Shown here piece by piece: positions 54,028 to 64,000 of a stretch of DNA of 64,000 nucleotides. Made by a program: the position numbers and the translations under genes. Position 1 is the stretch's first letter. Each line of letters begins with the position of its first letter. Where the stretch lies: positions 4,118,443-4,182,442 of the forward strand of contig CM022672.1 in NCBI GenBank assembly GCA_012295275.1, in the 5' to 3' direction. The stretch is from Chrysomallon squamiferum. Lineage: Eukaryota > Mollusca > Gastropoda > Neomphalida > Peltospiridae. Under the pieces are notes generated by a model. That model saw nothing but the letters and a program-made list of their open reading frames with translations. It did not search any database and was not told the origin of the DNA.

Positions 54028-54087
54028 GTCATACTGGTATCTTAGGCATTAAGAAGAGCATCAAAGCTGCTTTCATGTTCGACTACG

Positions 54088-54324
54088 TCAGACATCGTTC
54101 TCTGCGAGGGCTCCTATGATTTCGTCATCTTGGACCTGAGTTATCTCTGTGGGTGTGGGAGCCTGTAGGCGGGGCACAAGGCTGTCTGCGCGGACCAGCT
54201 GCTTTCTCTGATACAGTGGTGATGAGTCGTCCTCGGAGGCTCGGCGACATCGCTGGATGATGGAGGGACACTGCTCTGTGAGAAGCAAGTTAGAATCATG
54301 GCCGACAGTCGATTCGTGTGGCAT
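54088..54324 (-). CDS. NT5C2: NT5C2 last coding exon
   Basis: Acceptor ctttctcag; 78 codons plus TGA. It opens [18 protein letters not shown], matching human LMPHESTVEH, and continues with a diverged Ser/Arg-rich tail ([11 protein letters not shown], corresponding to human KRHQLTRS) and [12 protein letters not shown] (human PQEITHCHDED). It ends GALAENDV; the long acidic run of the mammalian enzyme is absent. Confidence 0.95.
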   Translation of the reverse strand: MPHESTVGHDSNLLLTEQCPSIIQRCRRASEDDSSPLYQRKQLVRADSLVPRLQAPTPTEITQVQDDEIIGALAENDV

Positions 54325-54950
54325 CTGAGAAAGTGAAAGTAAAATAAAAGTAAAATTAATAAATGTATAAATACAATAAAAAAAACAGAAAGAGAAATTT
54401 AATGTATAAAAATAAAAATAAAAATAATTATAAAAAAAAAATAAAAAAAAAATAAAATAAAAAATAAAATAAAATAAAATAAAATAAAATAAAATAATAA
54501 AATAAATAATAATAAATACATAAGCAAATAAATAATAATAATAAAAATTAAATAAAATTAAATAAAATTAAATAAAACAAAGTGAAGTAAAAATAAAATA
54601 TGTCATAACATACAATATATATATGGGGTTGTATGTGTGTATATATTAGAAATACAAAAATGATGAAAATAAAGAATTAAAATGAAAAAAATGCAGAAAA
54701 AAATACAAATTAAATTAAATTAGTAAACATAAATAAATATAAAACGAAGTAAAAAAAATATATATATATAATAAAAATTAAAAATAATAATAAGTACAAA
54801 AATACAATGAAAAAGAAGAAAAATGTAAAAACAAAACATTTTAAAAATAAACTTTAAAAATTATAATAATAATAATAAAAAAAAGAAATAATATAAATAC
54901 TGAAAAAAATAAAATAGTACAAAACTAAATAAGAAAAACAAATAATATGG

Positions 54951-55001
<51 letters not shown>

Positions 55002-57317
55002 TGTGTGTTAAAGAGTTACCAGCATGGCAGGTGCTCGGAAGACGTAGCTGAAAGGGTAGTTTATCAGATTCATGAAAGACGCAGCGTACAGATCAGCGTA
55101 TCTCATCACCTGACTGGCAAAAAATGTCTGTCGAGAGCCTGGTGAATAAACAGATAAATAGACAGACAGACAGACAGACAAATAGAGAGATAGATAGACA
55201 GAGAGACAGACAGACAGACAGACAGATAGATAGACATAGAGAAATAGACAGACAGACAGACAGATTTAAAAAAAAGAAAATCAATACTTTTTTCAACTTA
55301 AATAGATATATAAAAATTATTTCAATAATTAAATAAACAAAAAATAAATAATAGTAATACTGAATAGTTTTAATAATAACAATAATAATAATAATAATAA
55401 TAATATTTATAATAAAAAACTATTAATTATGACAGTAGTAACGCATTCGAAGTAACAGAACTAGACTGAAGATACTAACCACTTCTGAACAGACTTCCCA
55501 GAATTCCATATGACATGTCCATTTCATGTGTCACTTGCTGGAAAGGTAAACAATCAAATTCAGTTTGACAACAACATTTATAATAACTGCCTGTGTATTT
55601 ATTACTTTACTGACATTACAGAACACTAAAGTATATTTAACTGAAAATTCAAATTATTCAGGACAAGTTTGCTAATTTAAAGATGCGTAATGGACTCAGT
55701 ATATTTAACCACACAACTGAAAAGGTGAATAATTTTGTAAAATTACACACACACACACTAAATCTATAATTTAATTGATTCTATGTCTCTGTTTACATTT
55801 TTTGTTTCACCAAAGGACACTAAGTATATTTAACTGGACTTTCACATGATCAAGTACATCAGTTAATTTAAAGTTGTTGTAAACACAGAATGTGAAATCT
55901 CACCCGTATTTCATGCTGGATGGCGTAAATGTCTGGTTTCTCTGAACAGCTACTGTCCAAATTCCTGAAAAAATAATTTTCAAAATAATTTAATAGTTAC
56001 TTGCAATAATTAAACAAACCAACCAACAGAATAAATAAATATAAAATGAAATGAAATGAAATTAAAAATCATAATAGTAATAATAATAAAAAAATTTGTA
56101 ACAACATTTCCTAATTAAAGAAAATAAGTAAAATGTGATGAAAATGAAGCCAAGTTAAAGATAATAAAGAAAATAATTAATTAAAATAAAATATATAGCA
56201 AAAAAATATATATATATAGTAAATATATATTCTCTTTTTTCTCCATTTTCTAATTAAAAAATAATAATAATAATAATTTTAAAAATTCTCCAATTTACCA
56301 CTTACAGTAAAACAAATTTAGAAACAAATTTCTCTTCTCTAGTCTTCTAATAATTTTGTTTTTACTAATTTAAAAGATTCTCCACTTTTGCAGTTACAGC
56401 AAAAAAAAAAAAAAAAAAAATTTGCTAAATAAATATCTCTTATTTTCTTCAATCTTCTAATGAAAAACAAAAAAAAGACAAAATAAATATAGCTAAGTTA
56501 AAAACAGCTGCGATTTTGTAAGTGTAGGAAAACGTACTTGTACATCTCTCCTATTTTACAGTCAAGCTCTGCCAGCTTGGAGTACAAAGCTCTCCTGCTA
56601 GTCCAGACATTTAGTTCTTGAGAAAGTTCTGGAACACAAAGAAATGTCCGCCAGCCCACTTTCTTTGACTTCTGAATGTCACCGAAAATGTGATCACCAA
56701 CATACAACACTTCATTGCCATACGTTCCCATCAGTTCCGAGAACACATCAACAGAACCTGAAATGTCATTTAATGTTTGAGTGCTAAATATGACAAGGTA
56801 AAAAATAAAAAGAACTAGTTAATAGTCAACAAACAAAACGAAAAGACGAAGTAGTAGTTTTTATTATTGTATTTCATTATTGCTCTTGTTGTTGCAGTTT
56901 AAAACTGATTTAAAAGAGTTTATGTTATTTGATATGACATCGTATTACTGTTTTCATCATTATTACTATAACTACTGCTACTGCTATTATTACTACTACT
57001 ACTATTACTATTATAACAATAATAATTTATATAAGAAAAGAAAGGAAATAGCTTTATGATATTAATTTCATATCTTATTTTTATTAGGAAAGATTGGAAG
57101 TTTATTTTTTTTTAATTTTAATATCTGCTTTGTGTCTATATCGTAATTGTAAAATTTTGTATAATATTATGAATATGTCACTAATACTAAAGACTAATAT
57201 GCAGACCTCCAGAATAAATATGGTCCGATGAAATGGGCCCTGTATGGGTTCCAATTTTTAGTGATCCAGTTTTCTGAACAAGCAAAAATAAATAAATAAA
57301 TAAAATAATAATAATAA

Positions 57318-57350
<33 letters not shown>

Positions 57351-58010
57351 TTTAAAATGTAAAATAACAAAATAAATTTAAATTAAATAAATAAAAAATA
57401 AAAATATCTATTTAAACAAATTATGTAAACAATGTTATAATTTTTTTTTTCCAAACAACTTTTAAGAATAAAATTAATAATCACTGTTAGGTAGGTCTTG
57501 TAATTTTCAATCTGTAACTTTTTTTATATATAAAATAAACATCTTTCTATCATAAATAGATATGTGAAAATAATTCTAAAATGTATTTGTAATTTTAATT
57601 GTTTTTGTTGTTGCAAATTAAAAAAAAAAAAATTTGAGACAACTCTTCTAACCTTGTCAACCTGACGGAGTATTGTCCCCTGCTGAAAGAAGATTGGTTT
57701 GCTTGTGTCACAGAAAATGTAGTCAAAGTAAGACATCCATTCTCGTTTGGGCGATCCTTCCTACAAAAACAGTTTATCTCATATGTATATAAAATCTTTT
57801 TACTAGCAGATTTTGAAAAACTTTTCATTTTTAAAGCACCATTCCAATTTTGTTTTAATATTTTAGTAAATTTTAGGCAACATACACATATCCTCAAAAT
57901 CAGAAAGAAAAAAAAGATGGAATTTCACAATACATATATATATAAGAAAATAAATTACCTTTTGTGGAGGATAATCCAGCAAATAAGTCATAATTTTCTA
58001 AAATTAAAAG

Positions 58011-58061
<51 letters not shown>

Positions 58062-60883
58062 TAAAAATAAACAACAAAAATAATCATATTAACAGCTCTT
58101 GCTGCATATTGAACATAATTACATAAAAATTATAATTTATTATTTAATGATGAAGGGAATTTTTTTCATTAACCTTTAAAATATTTTTATTTTATTTTTT
58201 TTTTTTAAAGCACTTCATAAATTTAAATAAGTAAATTTTTTAAACTGATCAAAAAATACATTTATTTTTATTTTCTTAATGCTTCTAATATTAAAATAAT
58301 GTGAAACTGTTATTTAGGAAGAGAACTATGACGTTTAATTTTTAAAATATAAAATATTTTCTATAATCAACATAACAAAAGTTTCTTTTTCATTCACAGA
58401 TTCTGACTAGCTGATTAGTCTTAAGATTTGTATATTGTGAAAACAGTTCTAAAATTAATACATACATTTGTGAAGTTGAAGTCACTGTTCGTGGCAAGAA
58501 ATACTTTGGCACCGTGATGTCTTAACCTTTGTTTAAAATATTAAAATTATTTATAAAAAGTGATTTGAGGCTGTGAAAGCATTTGTCATTTCCTTTTCAT
58601 TCACAAATATTTATAATAAGATTTTATTAAAATATTAAGATAGTAGTAATAATAATAATAAAAATAACAATAATAAAAGAAAATATTTTTATATCAGAAT
58701 ATAATTTTTTTTTTTTTTAAACATTTAACATTACACATTAATAAATAAATATTAAAATAAATAAATATTAAAATAAATAAAAAAATAAATAAATAAATAT
58801 TAAAATAAAATAAAATAAAATAAAATAAAATAAAATAAAAAAATAATTAAAATGAATTTGTTCTTTTAAAAAAACCCAGTATTACATAAAATAAGATATT
58901 TTAAGATACCAGATAATCATTTTATTTACTATATGCAAAAATACTTTAACATTAATAAAAATTTGTAATTTTAAAATATCACATACACAATTATAATTGC
59001 CATAAGAATATATTAATTTTTGAAACTTTTGAAATTTAGATAATTAAGAAATTTACGTGATTAAGAAAAGAAATTATTTATATTACCTAAGTATATTAAT
59101 TTTATTATGTTGATATTAATGAATTTTTTTTAATTACCTGTCTAAAATGACTGGCAGTCTGTCATCCTTCAAAACATAGTCTTTGACATGTTTCACTGTT
59201 TCTGTCTTCAGTGGTCCCTGAAAACAAGTTAAATAATTAACATAAACACACACACACGTTTTTATATATATATAGATAGACACACACACACAAAGACAAC
59301 TAAATAACAGATTAAATTAAATTAATTTATTAAAATGGAAACAAAACAAATTAAAAAAAAAAAAAAAAAAATGTAACAAAATAAAATAAAATCTAATAAA
59401 ATAAAACAAATTAAAGTAAATTAAAATAATAAAATATATATATATTTTTTTTTAAATTAAAACAATAACTCAAAAACAAAACAAAATAAAATTAAATTAA
59501 AATACAGCATAATAAAACAATATAAAAACAAAACAAACTGAATTATACTGAACAAAATACACTTTCACCCTAAAGAAATTTAATACCTAAATTACAGTTA
59601 TTATGATTACTATGAAATAAGGAACGGCTTAATGGATTAAAACCTCCTTTACTCAAGCAGTTTGAGTTATTTCCCTTCGACTAATTTGAAGATCTAATTG
59701 AAAATCTGACTAGTGGAAGTAAGACCTGAACACTCTTTAGGTTTTTCACTGGTAACAAGTAAAACCAAAAGTAAATTTACCCATAAATGTAGACACAAAC
59801 AAATATATACATGCAAATAACAAGTATGTGTTTGTGTTGCATATATCTTTTACAGTATGCAATTAGAGTGATAAGTGATATATATATATTTAGTTGTTGG
59901 CATTTGACTGAAAACATATTTGATAAAATCTTACATCTTTTGCATGGATATAGTTTGTAACTGCCAAAACATCCTGATAAATTGAGGTGAAGGTCATTGT
60001 AAGGTCACCATATTTGACGCCAGTTTTGGTTCTGAAAATTCAGTTTAATTTTTATCATTATCGGTGTTACAGCAAATACATCCATTGTTAGAACAAAACA
60101 ACAAATGAAAGAAAGAAAGAAATAAAGAAATGTTCAATATGTTTATAAAAGTGTATGTAAAAGTAATAATAATAAAAAATGAAAACATGACAATTATCTT
60201 TACTAGAAAAAACCAGAAATTAATTTAAACAAATAAAACAAAATAAATAAACTAAAAATTAGCTTCCTAAAGAAATAAAACAAAATAAAGAAATAAACAT
60301 TTAAGTTAAAAAAAAAAAAAAAAAAAAAACTGAATAATATATTTATTTTTTCTTTCAAATAGGATGATATACAATCACTAAAACTTAGACAAAATACTGA
60401 GAACAAAAACAAATGTAATTATATCTCTTATTTTGTCAAATGTTTATCACGCTATCAAGACACAAGGAGACATCAAGGGTCAATGATTTTTACCTTTAAA
60501 TATTTTCTGTCACAGATAGAGGATTTTTATTTTTTTTTTTTTTTAATTTTTGAGAAAAAAAAAAAATCCGCTGATTCAGCTGACAGCAACATCAACAATA
60601 ATGTCAGAAAAATTTCAAAAATGATTATACAACTTAAATCTTCTTTTCCATAACTGATGCGAAAAGATACTACAACATCAGAACTGATGAGATGATAACA
60701 TAAAATTAACTGCAGTTGGACAATAATATAATATTTCAAAACAGGCAAACAAAACAGTATTACAAGCTAAAAATGATATCAAAATTACAAAAAACAGCCT
60801 AATGTAGTGTAAAACATCAGTTTACCTGATGTATTCATCGCTGTTGCAGAAGAAGTCAATAAGACAAGCGAGGATGTAGAGAA
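54088..60883 (-). CDS. NT5C2: Cytosolic purine 5'-nucleotidase II, 3' part (12 exons, whole span)
   Basis: Twelve minus-strand exons join in phase to about 400 codons ending at TGA 54088-54090. They match, from memory of the human enzyme (561 aa), the region from roughly residue 165 to the C-terminus. The enzyme is a cytosolic HAD-family phosphatase that dephosphorylates IMP, GMP and related 6-hydroxypurine nucleotides and is normally tetrameric and ATP-activated. Visible landmarks are motif II ([10 protein letters not shown]), the motif III lysine (TSKPIFF), motif IV ([15 protein letters not shown]) and the near-C-terminal MPHESTV. The N-terminal exons with the nucleophile Asp lie beyond 64000. 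Differences from human include a shorter KSKK-GWRT loop and no long acidic tail. Confidence 0.95.
54435..54500. repeat. (AAAAT)n low-complexity tract
   Basis: Repeated aaaat/aaataa units; the whole 54340-54950 interval (NT5C2 last intron) is A-rich low complexity with no other feature. Confidence 0.9.
54953..55008. repeat. (TG)n microsatellite next to NT5C2 exon k donor
   Basis: About 25 TG units with one ctg interruption. On the transcript strand it is (CA)n beginning about 12 bases after the donor of exon k. Confidence 0.97.
55020..55138 (-). CDS. NT5C2: NT5C2 exon k, flanked by microsatellites
   Basis: Acceptor ttattcaccag, donor ATGCTG|gtaact; 119 bp, phase 1 in and 0 out. It encodes [18 protein letters not shown] then [15 protein letters not shown], matching human [21 protein letters not shown]. 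The Trp of human SGWRQ is Ser here. A (TCTG)n repeat precedes the acceptor and a long (CA)n repeat follows the donor within about 12-15 bases. Confidence 0.93.
55161..55264. repeat. (CAGA)n/(TAGA)n compound microsatellite next to exon k acceptor
   Basis: Mixed CAGA, TAGA and GAGA units. On the transcript strand it is (TCTG)n and lies just upstream of the acceptor of exon k. Confidence 0.97.
55480..55537 (-). CDS. NT5C2: NT5C2 exon j
   Basis: Acceptor cctttccag, donor AGAAGTG|gttagt; 58 bp, phase 0 in and 1 out. It encodes [19 protein letters not shown], nearly identical to human VTHDMDMCYGMMGSLFRS. Confidence 0.95.
55904..55964 (-). CDS. NT5C2: NT5C2 exon i
   Basis: Acceptor ttttttcag, donor ATACGG|gtgaga; 61 bp, phase 2 in and 0 out. 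It encodes [20 protein letters not shown], corresponding to human LDSSSNERPDISSIQRRIK. Confidence 0.94.
56538..56757 (-). CDS. NT5C2: NT5C2 exon h, HAD motif IV
   Basis: Acceptor acatttcag, donor TACAA|gtacgt; 220 bp, phase 1 in and 2 out. It encodes [18 protein letters not shown], then [20 protein letters not shown] and [16 protein letters not shown]. The two Asp of GDHIFGD correspond to human Asp351 and Asp356, which bind Mg2+ and act in catalysis. Lys359 and Arg367 equivalents are kept; one residue is missing between KSKK and GWRT. Confidence 0.96.
57207..57273 (-). CDS. NT5C2: NT5C2 exon g
   Basis: Acceptor gttcag, donor TCTGGAG|gtctgc (weak); 67 bp, phase 0 in and 1 out. It encodes [19 protein letters not shown] then SG, matching human [20 protein letters not shown]. 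Confidence 0.92.
57653..57760 (-). CDS. NT5C2: NT5C2 exon f, motif III lysine
   Basis: Acceptor tttttgtag, donor GACAAG|gttaga; 36 codons, phase 0-0. It encodes [18 protein letters not shown], then [18 protein letters not shown]. The Lys in SKPIFF corresponds to human Lys292, the HAD motif III lysine. Confidence 0.95.
57959..57997 (-). CDS. NT5C2: NT5C2 exon e (39 bases)
   Basis: Acceptor aattttag, donor CAAAAG|gtaatt; 13 codons, phase 0-0: [13 protein letters not shown], matching human KIMTYLFDFPHGPK. An (ATT)n tract begins only about 18 bases upstream of the acceptor on the minus strand. Confidence 0.92.
58012..58061. repeat. (TTA)n microsatellite
   Basis: About 16 TTA units in the NT5C2 intron, close to the acceptor of the 39-base exon e. 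Confidence 0.95.
58466..58526 (-). CDS. NT5C2: NT5C2 exon d, HAD motif II
   Basis: 61 bp; the preferred acceptor is taaacaaag (exon starts GTTAAG), donor ACAAAT|gtatgt. It encodes [20 protein letters not shown]; the T-N pair in ATNSD is HAD motif II (human Thr249/Asn250). A second acceptor six bases further in (gttaag) would remove two residues in frame. Confidence 0.93.
58737..58850. repeat. AAATA/AAAAT low-complexity tract
   Basis: Repeating taaataaatattaaaataa units, then pure aaaat units (58803-58840), in an NT5C2 intron. Confidence 0.9.
59138..59217 (-). CDS. NT5C2: NT5C2 exon c
   Basis: Acceptor gttttcag, donor GACAG|gtaatt; 80 bp, phase 0 in and 2 out. It encodes [19 protein letters not shown] then RLPVILD, corresponding to human [20 protein letters not shown]. 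Confidence 0.93.
59935..60031 (-). CDS. NT5C2: NT5C2 exon b
   Basis: Acceptor aattttcag, donor AAAGAT|gtaaga; 97 bp. It encodes [20 protein letters not shown] and then [12 protein letters not shown], aligned to the human GDLFMSYRSMFQDV segment. Confidence 0.92.
60826..60883 (-). CDS. NT5C2: NT5C2 exon a (first seen)
   Basis: Acceptor ttatttcag, donor ATCAG|gtaaac (minus strand); 58 bp, phases 1 in and 2 out. It encodes [18 protein letters not shown], matching the human helix around LLACLVDFF. Confidence 0.9.
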
Positions 60884-61184
60884 CTGAAATAAACAAAGCA
60901 ATCAACTGTCACTGTGCTTAGTCAAGTATTTTCATTGCTGTAGCGTGCACTTGTTAGTTATTACATAAAAACAGTTTATAGAGAATTTAGAGTACACTTA
61001 CTTGTTCACTTACACATCAACATATAGCTCATATCCAACCAAACAATAATACACACAATAATGCTCTGAAACAGAAAATTATCAACATCTCATATTTTAT
61101 ACACATTAATACTATATACAAACAACAGTCACTCATATATACATAGATACATACAGACACACACACATAAATATACATACATAC

Positions 61185-61223
<39 letters not shown>

Positions 61224-61682
61224 AACAGTAATTCACTAAAATCCATCTAAATTTACAGTCATTATTAACCTTGCATTTATTATGAATAAAATTATCATTA
61301 ATAACACCATATTTTAAAAATTCAGTTTTCTTTCTAAGAAGATTAGTCTGTCAATGGCTGTGGTATGTTTTTATCTTTTTATGGAAAGTTGCATGTTAAA
61401 GAGATACTGAATAGAAGACTAGACTGAAAAACTATGCACTGTGCATGTAGACCCCACTGACAGTCTATTCTGCTGGCTCCCTTGTGTGAATTTCCATCAT
61501 GAAGATAACTAATTGAAAATCCAGTGAAATTAATTATCTTTATCACTCTGAACAATCACACTGCAACTGAAGCAGTTAGCACAAATGTGTAAGATTTTAC
61601 ATAAATAAATAAGTTAAGGAGAAAAAAAAAAAAAAAACGGAATTTGATTAAAAACTAAACAAATTATACATCCAAGTAGCAG

Positions 61683-61718
<36 letters not shown>

Positions 61719-64000
61719 CAACAATAATGATAAAAAAAAAGAAAAAAAAGAAAGAATAATGAAAAAAAAAAAAAAAAAAAAAAAGAATTAAAATACAAAA
61801 ATTTAAAAAGATTAAAACAGGATTTTCTCATTGAAAACTAAACTAAATTAATTTGAAAATGGGTAAAAACAAAAACCAAAAGGAAAAAAAAACAAATAGA
61901 AATTCAGATTTTATCTTCAATGACAAAAGAAAAACAAATTAGAAACTAATTTATTGCACCATCTTCAGTGATTTCTTGGTTGATGTTGTTAATACAGCAC
62001 TTAAAACAACACAGCAGGTGATGGTGCTTTTTTGTAAAAGGAAGGATTTAAAAGAAAAGAAAAAAATACAACAGAATATAAGATCAGTTTGAATATGGTG
62101 CAGACTTGTTGCAGATTTTCTTTCCTAAAATTTTCATTACAATATATATATATTTACATATAATAAACAAATACATTCAGTGTAGATAAAGTGTTAGTAA
62201 ATAATTACTAGTGAAAATTTTACATGCTTAATCAATATTTTTTATTTGGATTAGTGTTTACATTTTCATACAATAACTGATAGGAAACACGAATGCAACA
62301 AAACAGTAATAACAGATAACTAAAATAAAATAAACATATAAACAAACAAAAAATTAAATGAAATAAAATAAATTAAATAAATTCATAAAATAAAATAAAT
62401 TTAAAGATTAAAAAATATAAATACGTATTTAGTATTTTCAAAATATATTTATTTATCATTAATTTAAAAAAAAATAATAATAAAAGTAAAAAAGAAACAA
62501 ATTAATAAACAATTACACTATCAAAAATTAAATAAAAAAATTAAGATAATTTATTTAGAAACTGAAAATGAAGTGAAATCAAAACAACACTAGAAGCAGA
62601 TAAAACTCAAAGTAGGATTATTTCTCATTATCTCTTGATAAAATAATCTCATTAAAGAAACAGTAAAAGTTAATCTTTCTAAAAATTATCAGGAAATAAA
62701 AAAAAAAAAAAAATGAAATGAAATGAAATAATTAAACAAACAAAAAACCCTTCATTTTTTTTTTTTTTTTCTGGTTTCTTCAACATGATTAAGATTTTTG
62801 TTTATGTTTAAATTTATTATTATTGTTATGGTTATTATTTTATTTATCTATCTGTTCAGTTTATGTTTTTTATTATTACTATTTTGTTTTTCTGTTTTGT
62901 TTTGTTTTGTTGTGGTATTGTTTTTCCTTTTTTTTTCTTTGTGGGGGTGTTTTTTTAATTGTTTAAATTCTGAATATAAAATCTGGTGAAATAATAAAAG
63001 TATTACAAATATTTTATTATTTTAAATTGATAATATAAATTCAGTAATTAATATTTAAAAATACACAAACAAAATGAAATACATTTTAAAGAAAATTGTA
63101 ATAACAAAAAATCAATGTGATTTTTATGAATACTAAATAAAGCTAAATTTAAAAAAGCAAAAAAGTAAAAAAATATATATATATAAAATAATAAAAAATG
63201 TATGAATATAAGAGAATAAATAAAATATCCTAAACAAAACCAACAACATTTATTAATTTTTTAAATAATTAAATCAGAATGGACTGACAAGAAATATTTC
63301 AAATAACCAAGCTATGAGAAGTATACTACATACAGATACCTCAATCTAACATACCATTTGAGTTAAAATATGTTTAATAAAACTGCTAAGGAATACTGAT
63401 TTCAGTTATTTTCAATAATTTGTTTAATTTCATTTTACATTATTTTGAAACATGTAATAACACCTCTAGAACACAAAAAATAATTTTATATTGTTGCTTA
63501 TTTTATTTCAGACATTTTGTACTTGTGACATGAGTATGAATTTCACAGTAGACATTTTTTATCAACAGCTCCATCTCTTTAATGTCAGATAAGAGTAACA
63601 AGTTGGAACTGGAAATATTACACTGAGCTACCAACCAGGTTTGATCCTGTACTGAAGAGGCACAAGTTGAGCATTTTACTTACTGCAAAGCCACCAGTGA
63701 AAGATATTTCAGTTTTTATAACAAGTTTTTACAAGTTGCATTTCAACTTGACAGACAATTTAAACATGTGGCAACACCTGCTTCTGAAGATTTGAAAAAC
63801 ACAACAAAAAATTAACTGTTTGTGACAAGTGAAAATATGTCAATTTGTCCTGTCTTTTTTTTTTTCCCTGCCCATTTTAAACTTGAAGAGATATTTTTTT
63901 TCTTTAAAGTCTATTTTTGTTTTCTTTCGATATGCTTCAGATAAACCAAATTCTTTTCTTTCATTTTTAATAAATAAATAAATCAATTAAATAAATATAT
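60884..64000. other. NT5C2 upstream intron, no exon recognised
   Basis: AT-rich, containing an (AC)n tract (61193-61220), A runs (61621-61637, 61682-61716, 61759-61783) and a T run near 62756. I looked for the N-terminal NT5C2 exons (DMDYTL motif) on the minus strand and saw none. A weak tRNA-SINE-like fragment lies near 63600-63710. Confidence 0.65.
61193..61220. repeat. (AC)n microsatellite
   Basis: About 14 AC units, flanked by imperfect acat/atac repeats from 61130. Confidence 0.95.

Larger units (their letters stand above)
48289..54087. other. Convergent intergenic region with both 3' UTRs
   Basis: Gene 1 UTR begins at 48289 (+) and NT5C2 UTR at 54087 (-). Several AATAAA hexamers are present on the + strand (for example near 48680, 49524 and 50337) and many TTTATT on the complement, so the polyadenylation sites cannot be fixed from sequence alone. 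It also holds a T run (49246-49270), two copies of a dispersed repeat, an (ATA)n tract and a CCAATC cluster. No gene was recognised. Confidence 0.7.

Noticed and set aside
60884-64000. N-terminal exons of NT5C2
   Set aside because: Looked for the DMDYTL motif and the preceding conserved blocks on the minus strand; only low-complexity AT sequence was found.

Overview
This window is animal nuclear DNA: AT-rich, with GT-AG introns of about 0.2-4.3 kb, many microsatellites and long A/T homopolymers, and no operons. The coding style and repeats would suit a mollusc or another lophotrochozoan, but that is an impression; no species-diagnostic element is present. Two protein genes point toward each other, tail to tail.

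Gene 1 (+ strand, about 8.1-48.3 kb) is assembled here from 30 exons by joining open frames at splice sites. 25 of 29 introns are in phase 0. It encodes a giant protein of about 4,260-4,290 residues counted from the ATG at 8183. Nearly all of it is charged coiled coil, much of it in a degenerate 14-residue (two-heptad) repeat. A low-complexity Ser/Pro-rich segment lies in the middle (exon at 30.7-31.4 kb). The extreme C-terminus carries one fibronectin type III domain and one SH3 domain. The SH3 resembles, from memory, the last SH3 of the RIM-binding-protein/TSPOAP1 family. TQT motifs of the kind bound by dynein light chain LC8 recur between the coils. I know no named protein with this exact architecture, and it is my main candidate for something undescribed. 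Three one-base reading-frame breaks sit in A-runs inside large exons (16.33, 41.59 and 42.25 kb). Two more apparent breaks (25.60 and 46.55 kb) can also be removed by alternative splicing. Assembly errors are the simplest explanation.

Gene 2 (- strand, 60.9-54.1 kb) is the 3' two-thirds of cytosolic 5'-nucleotidase II (NT5C2), in 12 exons and about 400 residues. HAD motifs II, III and IV are present. The N-terminal exons, including the catalytic DMDYTL motif, are not seen and must lie beyond 64 kb. All phases agree and no frame break is needed.

Regions without genes: 1-8110 is 5' flank or intron of gene 1, with no recognised exon. The introns hold simple repeats, several imperfect tandem duplications (two of which copy a splice donor), a degenerate pogo/Tigger-like element (21.8-22.3 kb) and tRNA-SINE-like fragments. 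48.3-54.1 kb holds both 3' UTRs, a dispersed repeat and a cluster of CCAATC motifs. 60.9-64 kb is NT5C2 intron. No rRNA, intact tRNA or CRISPR was found.
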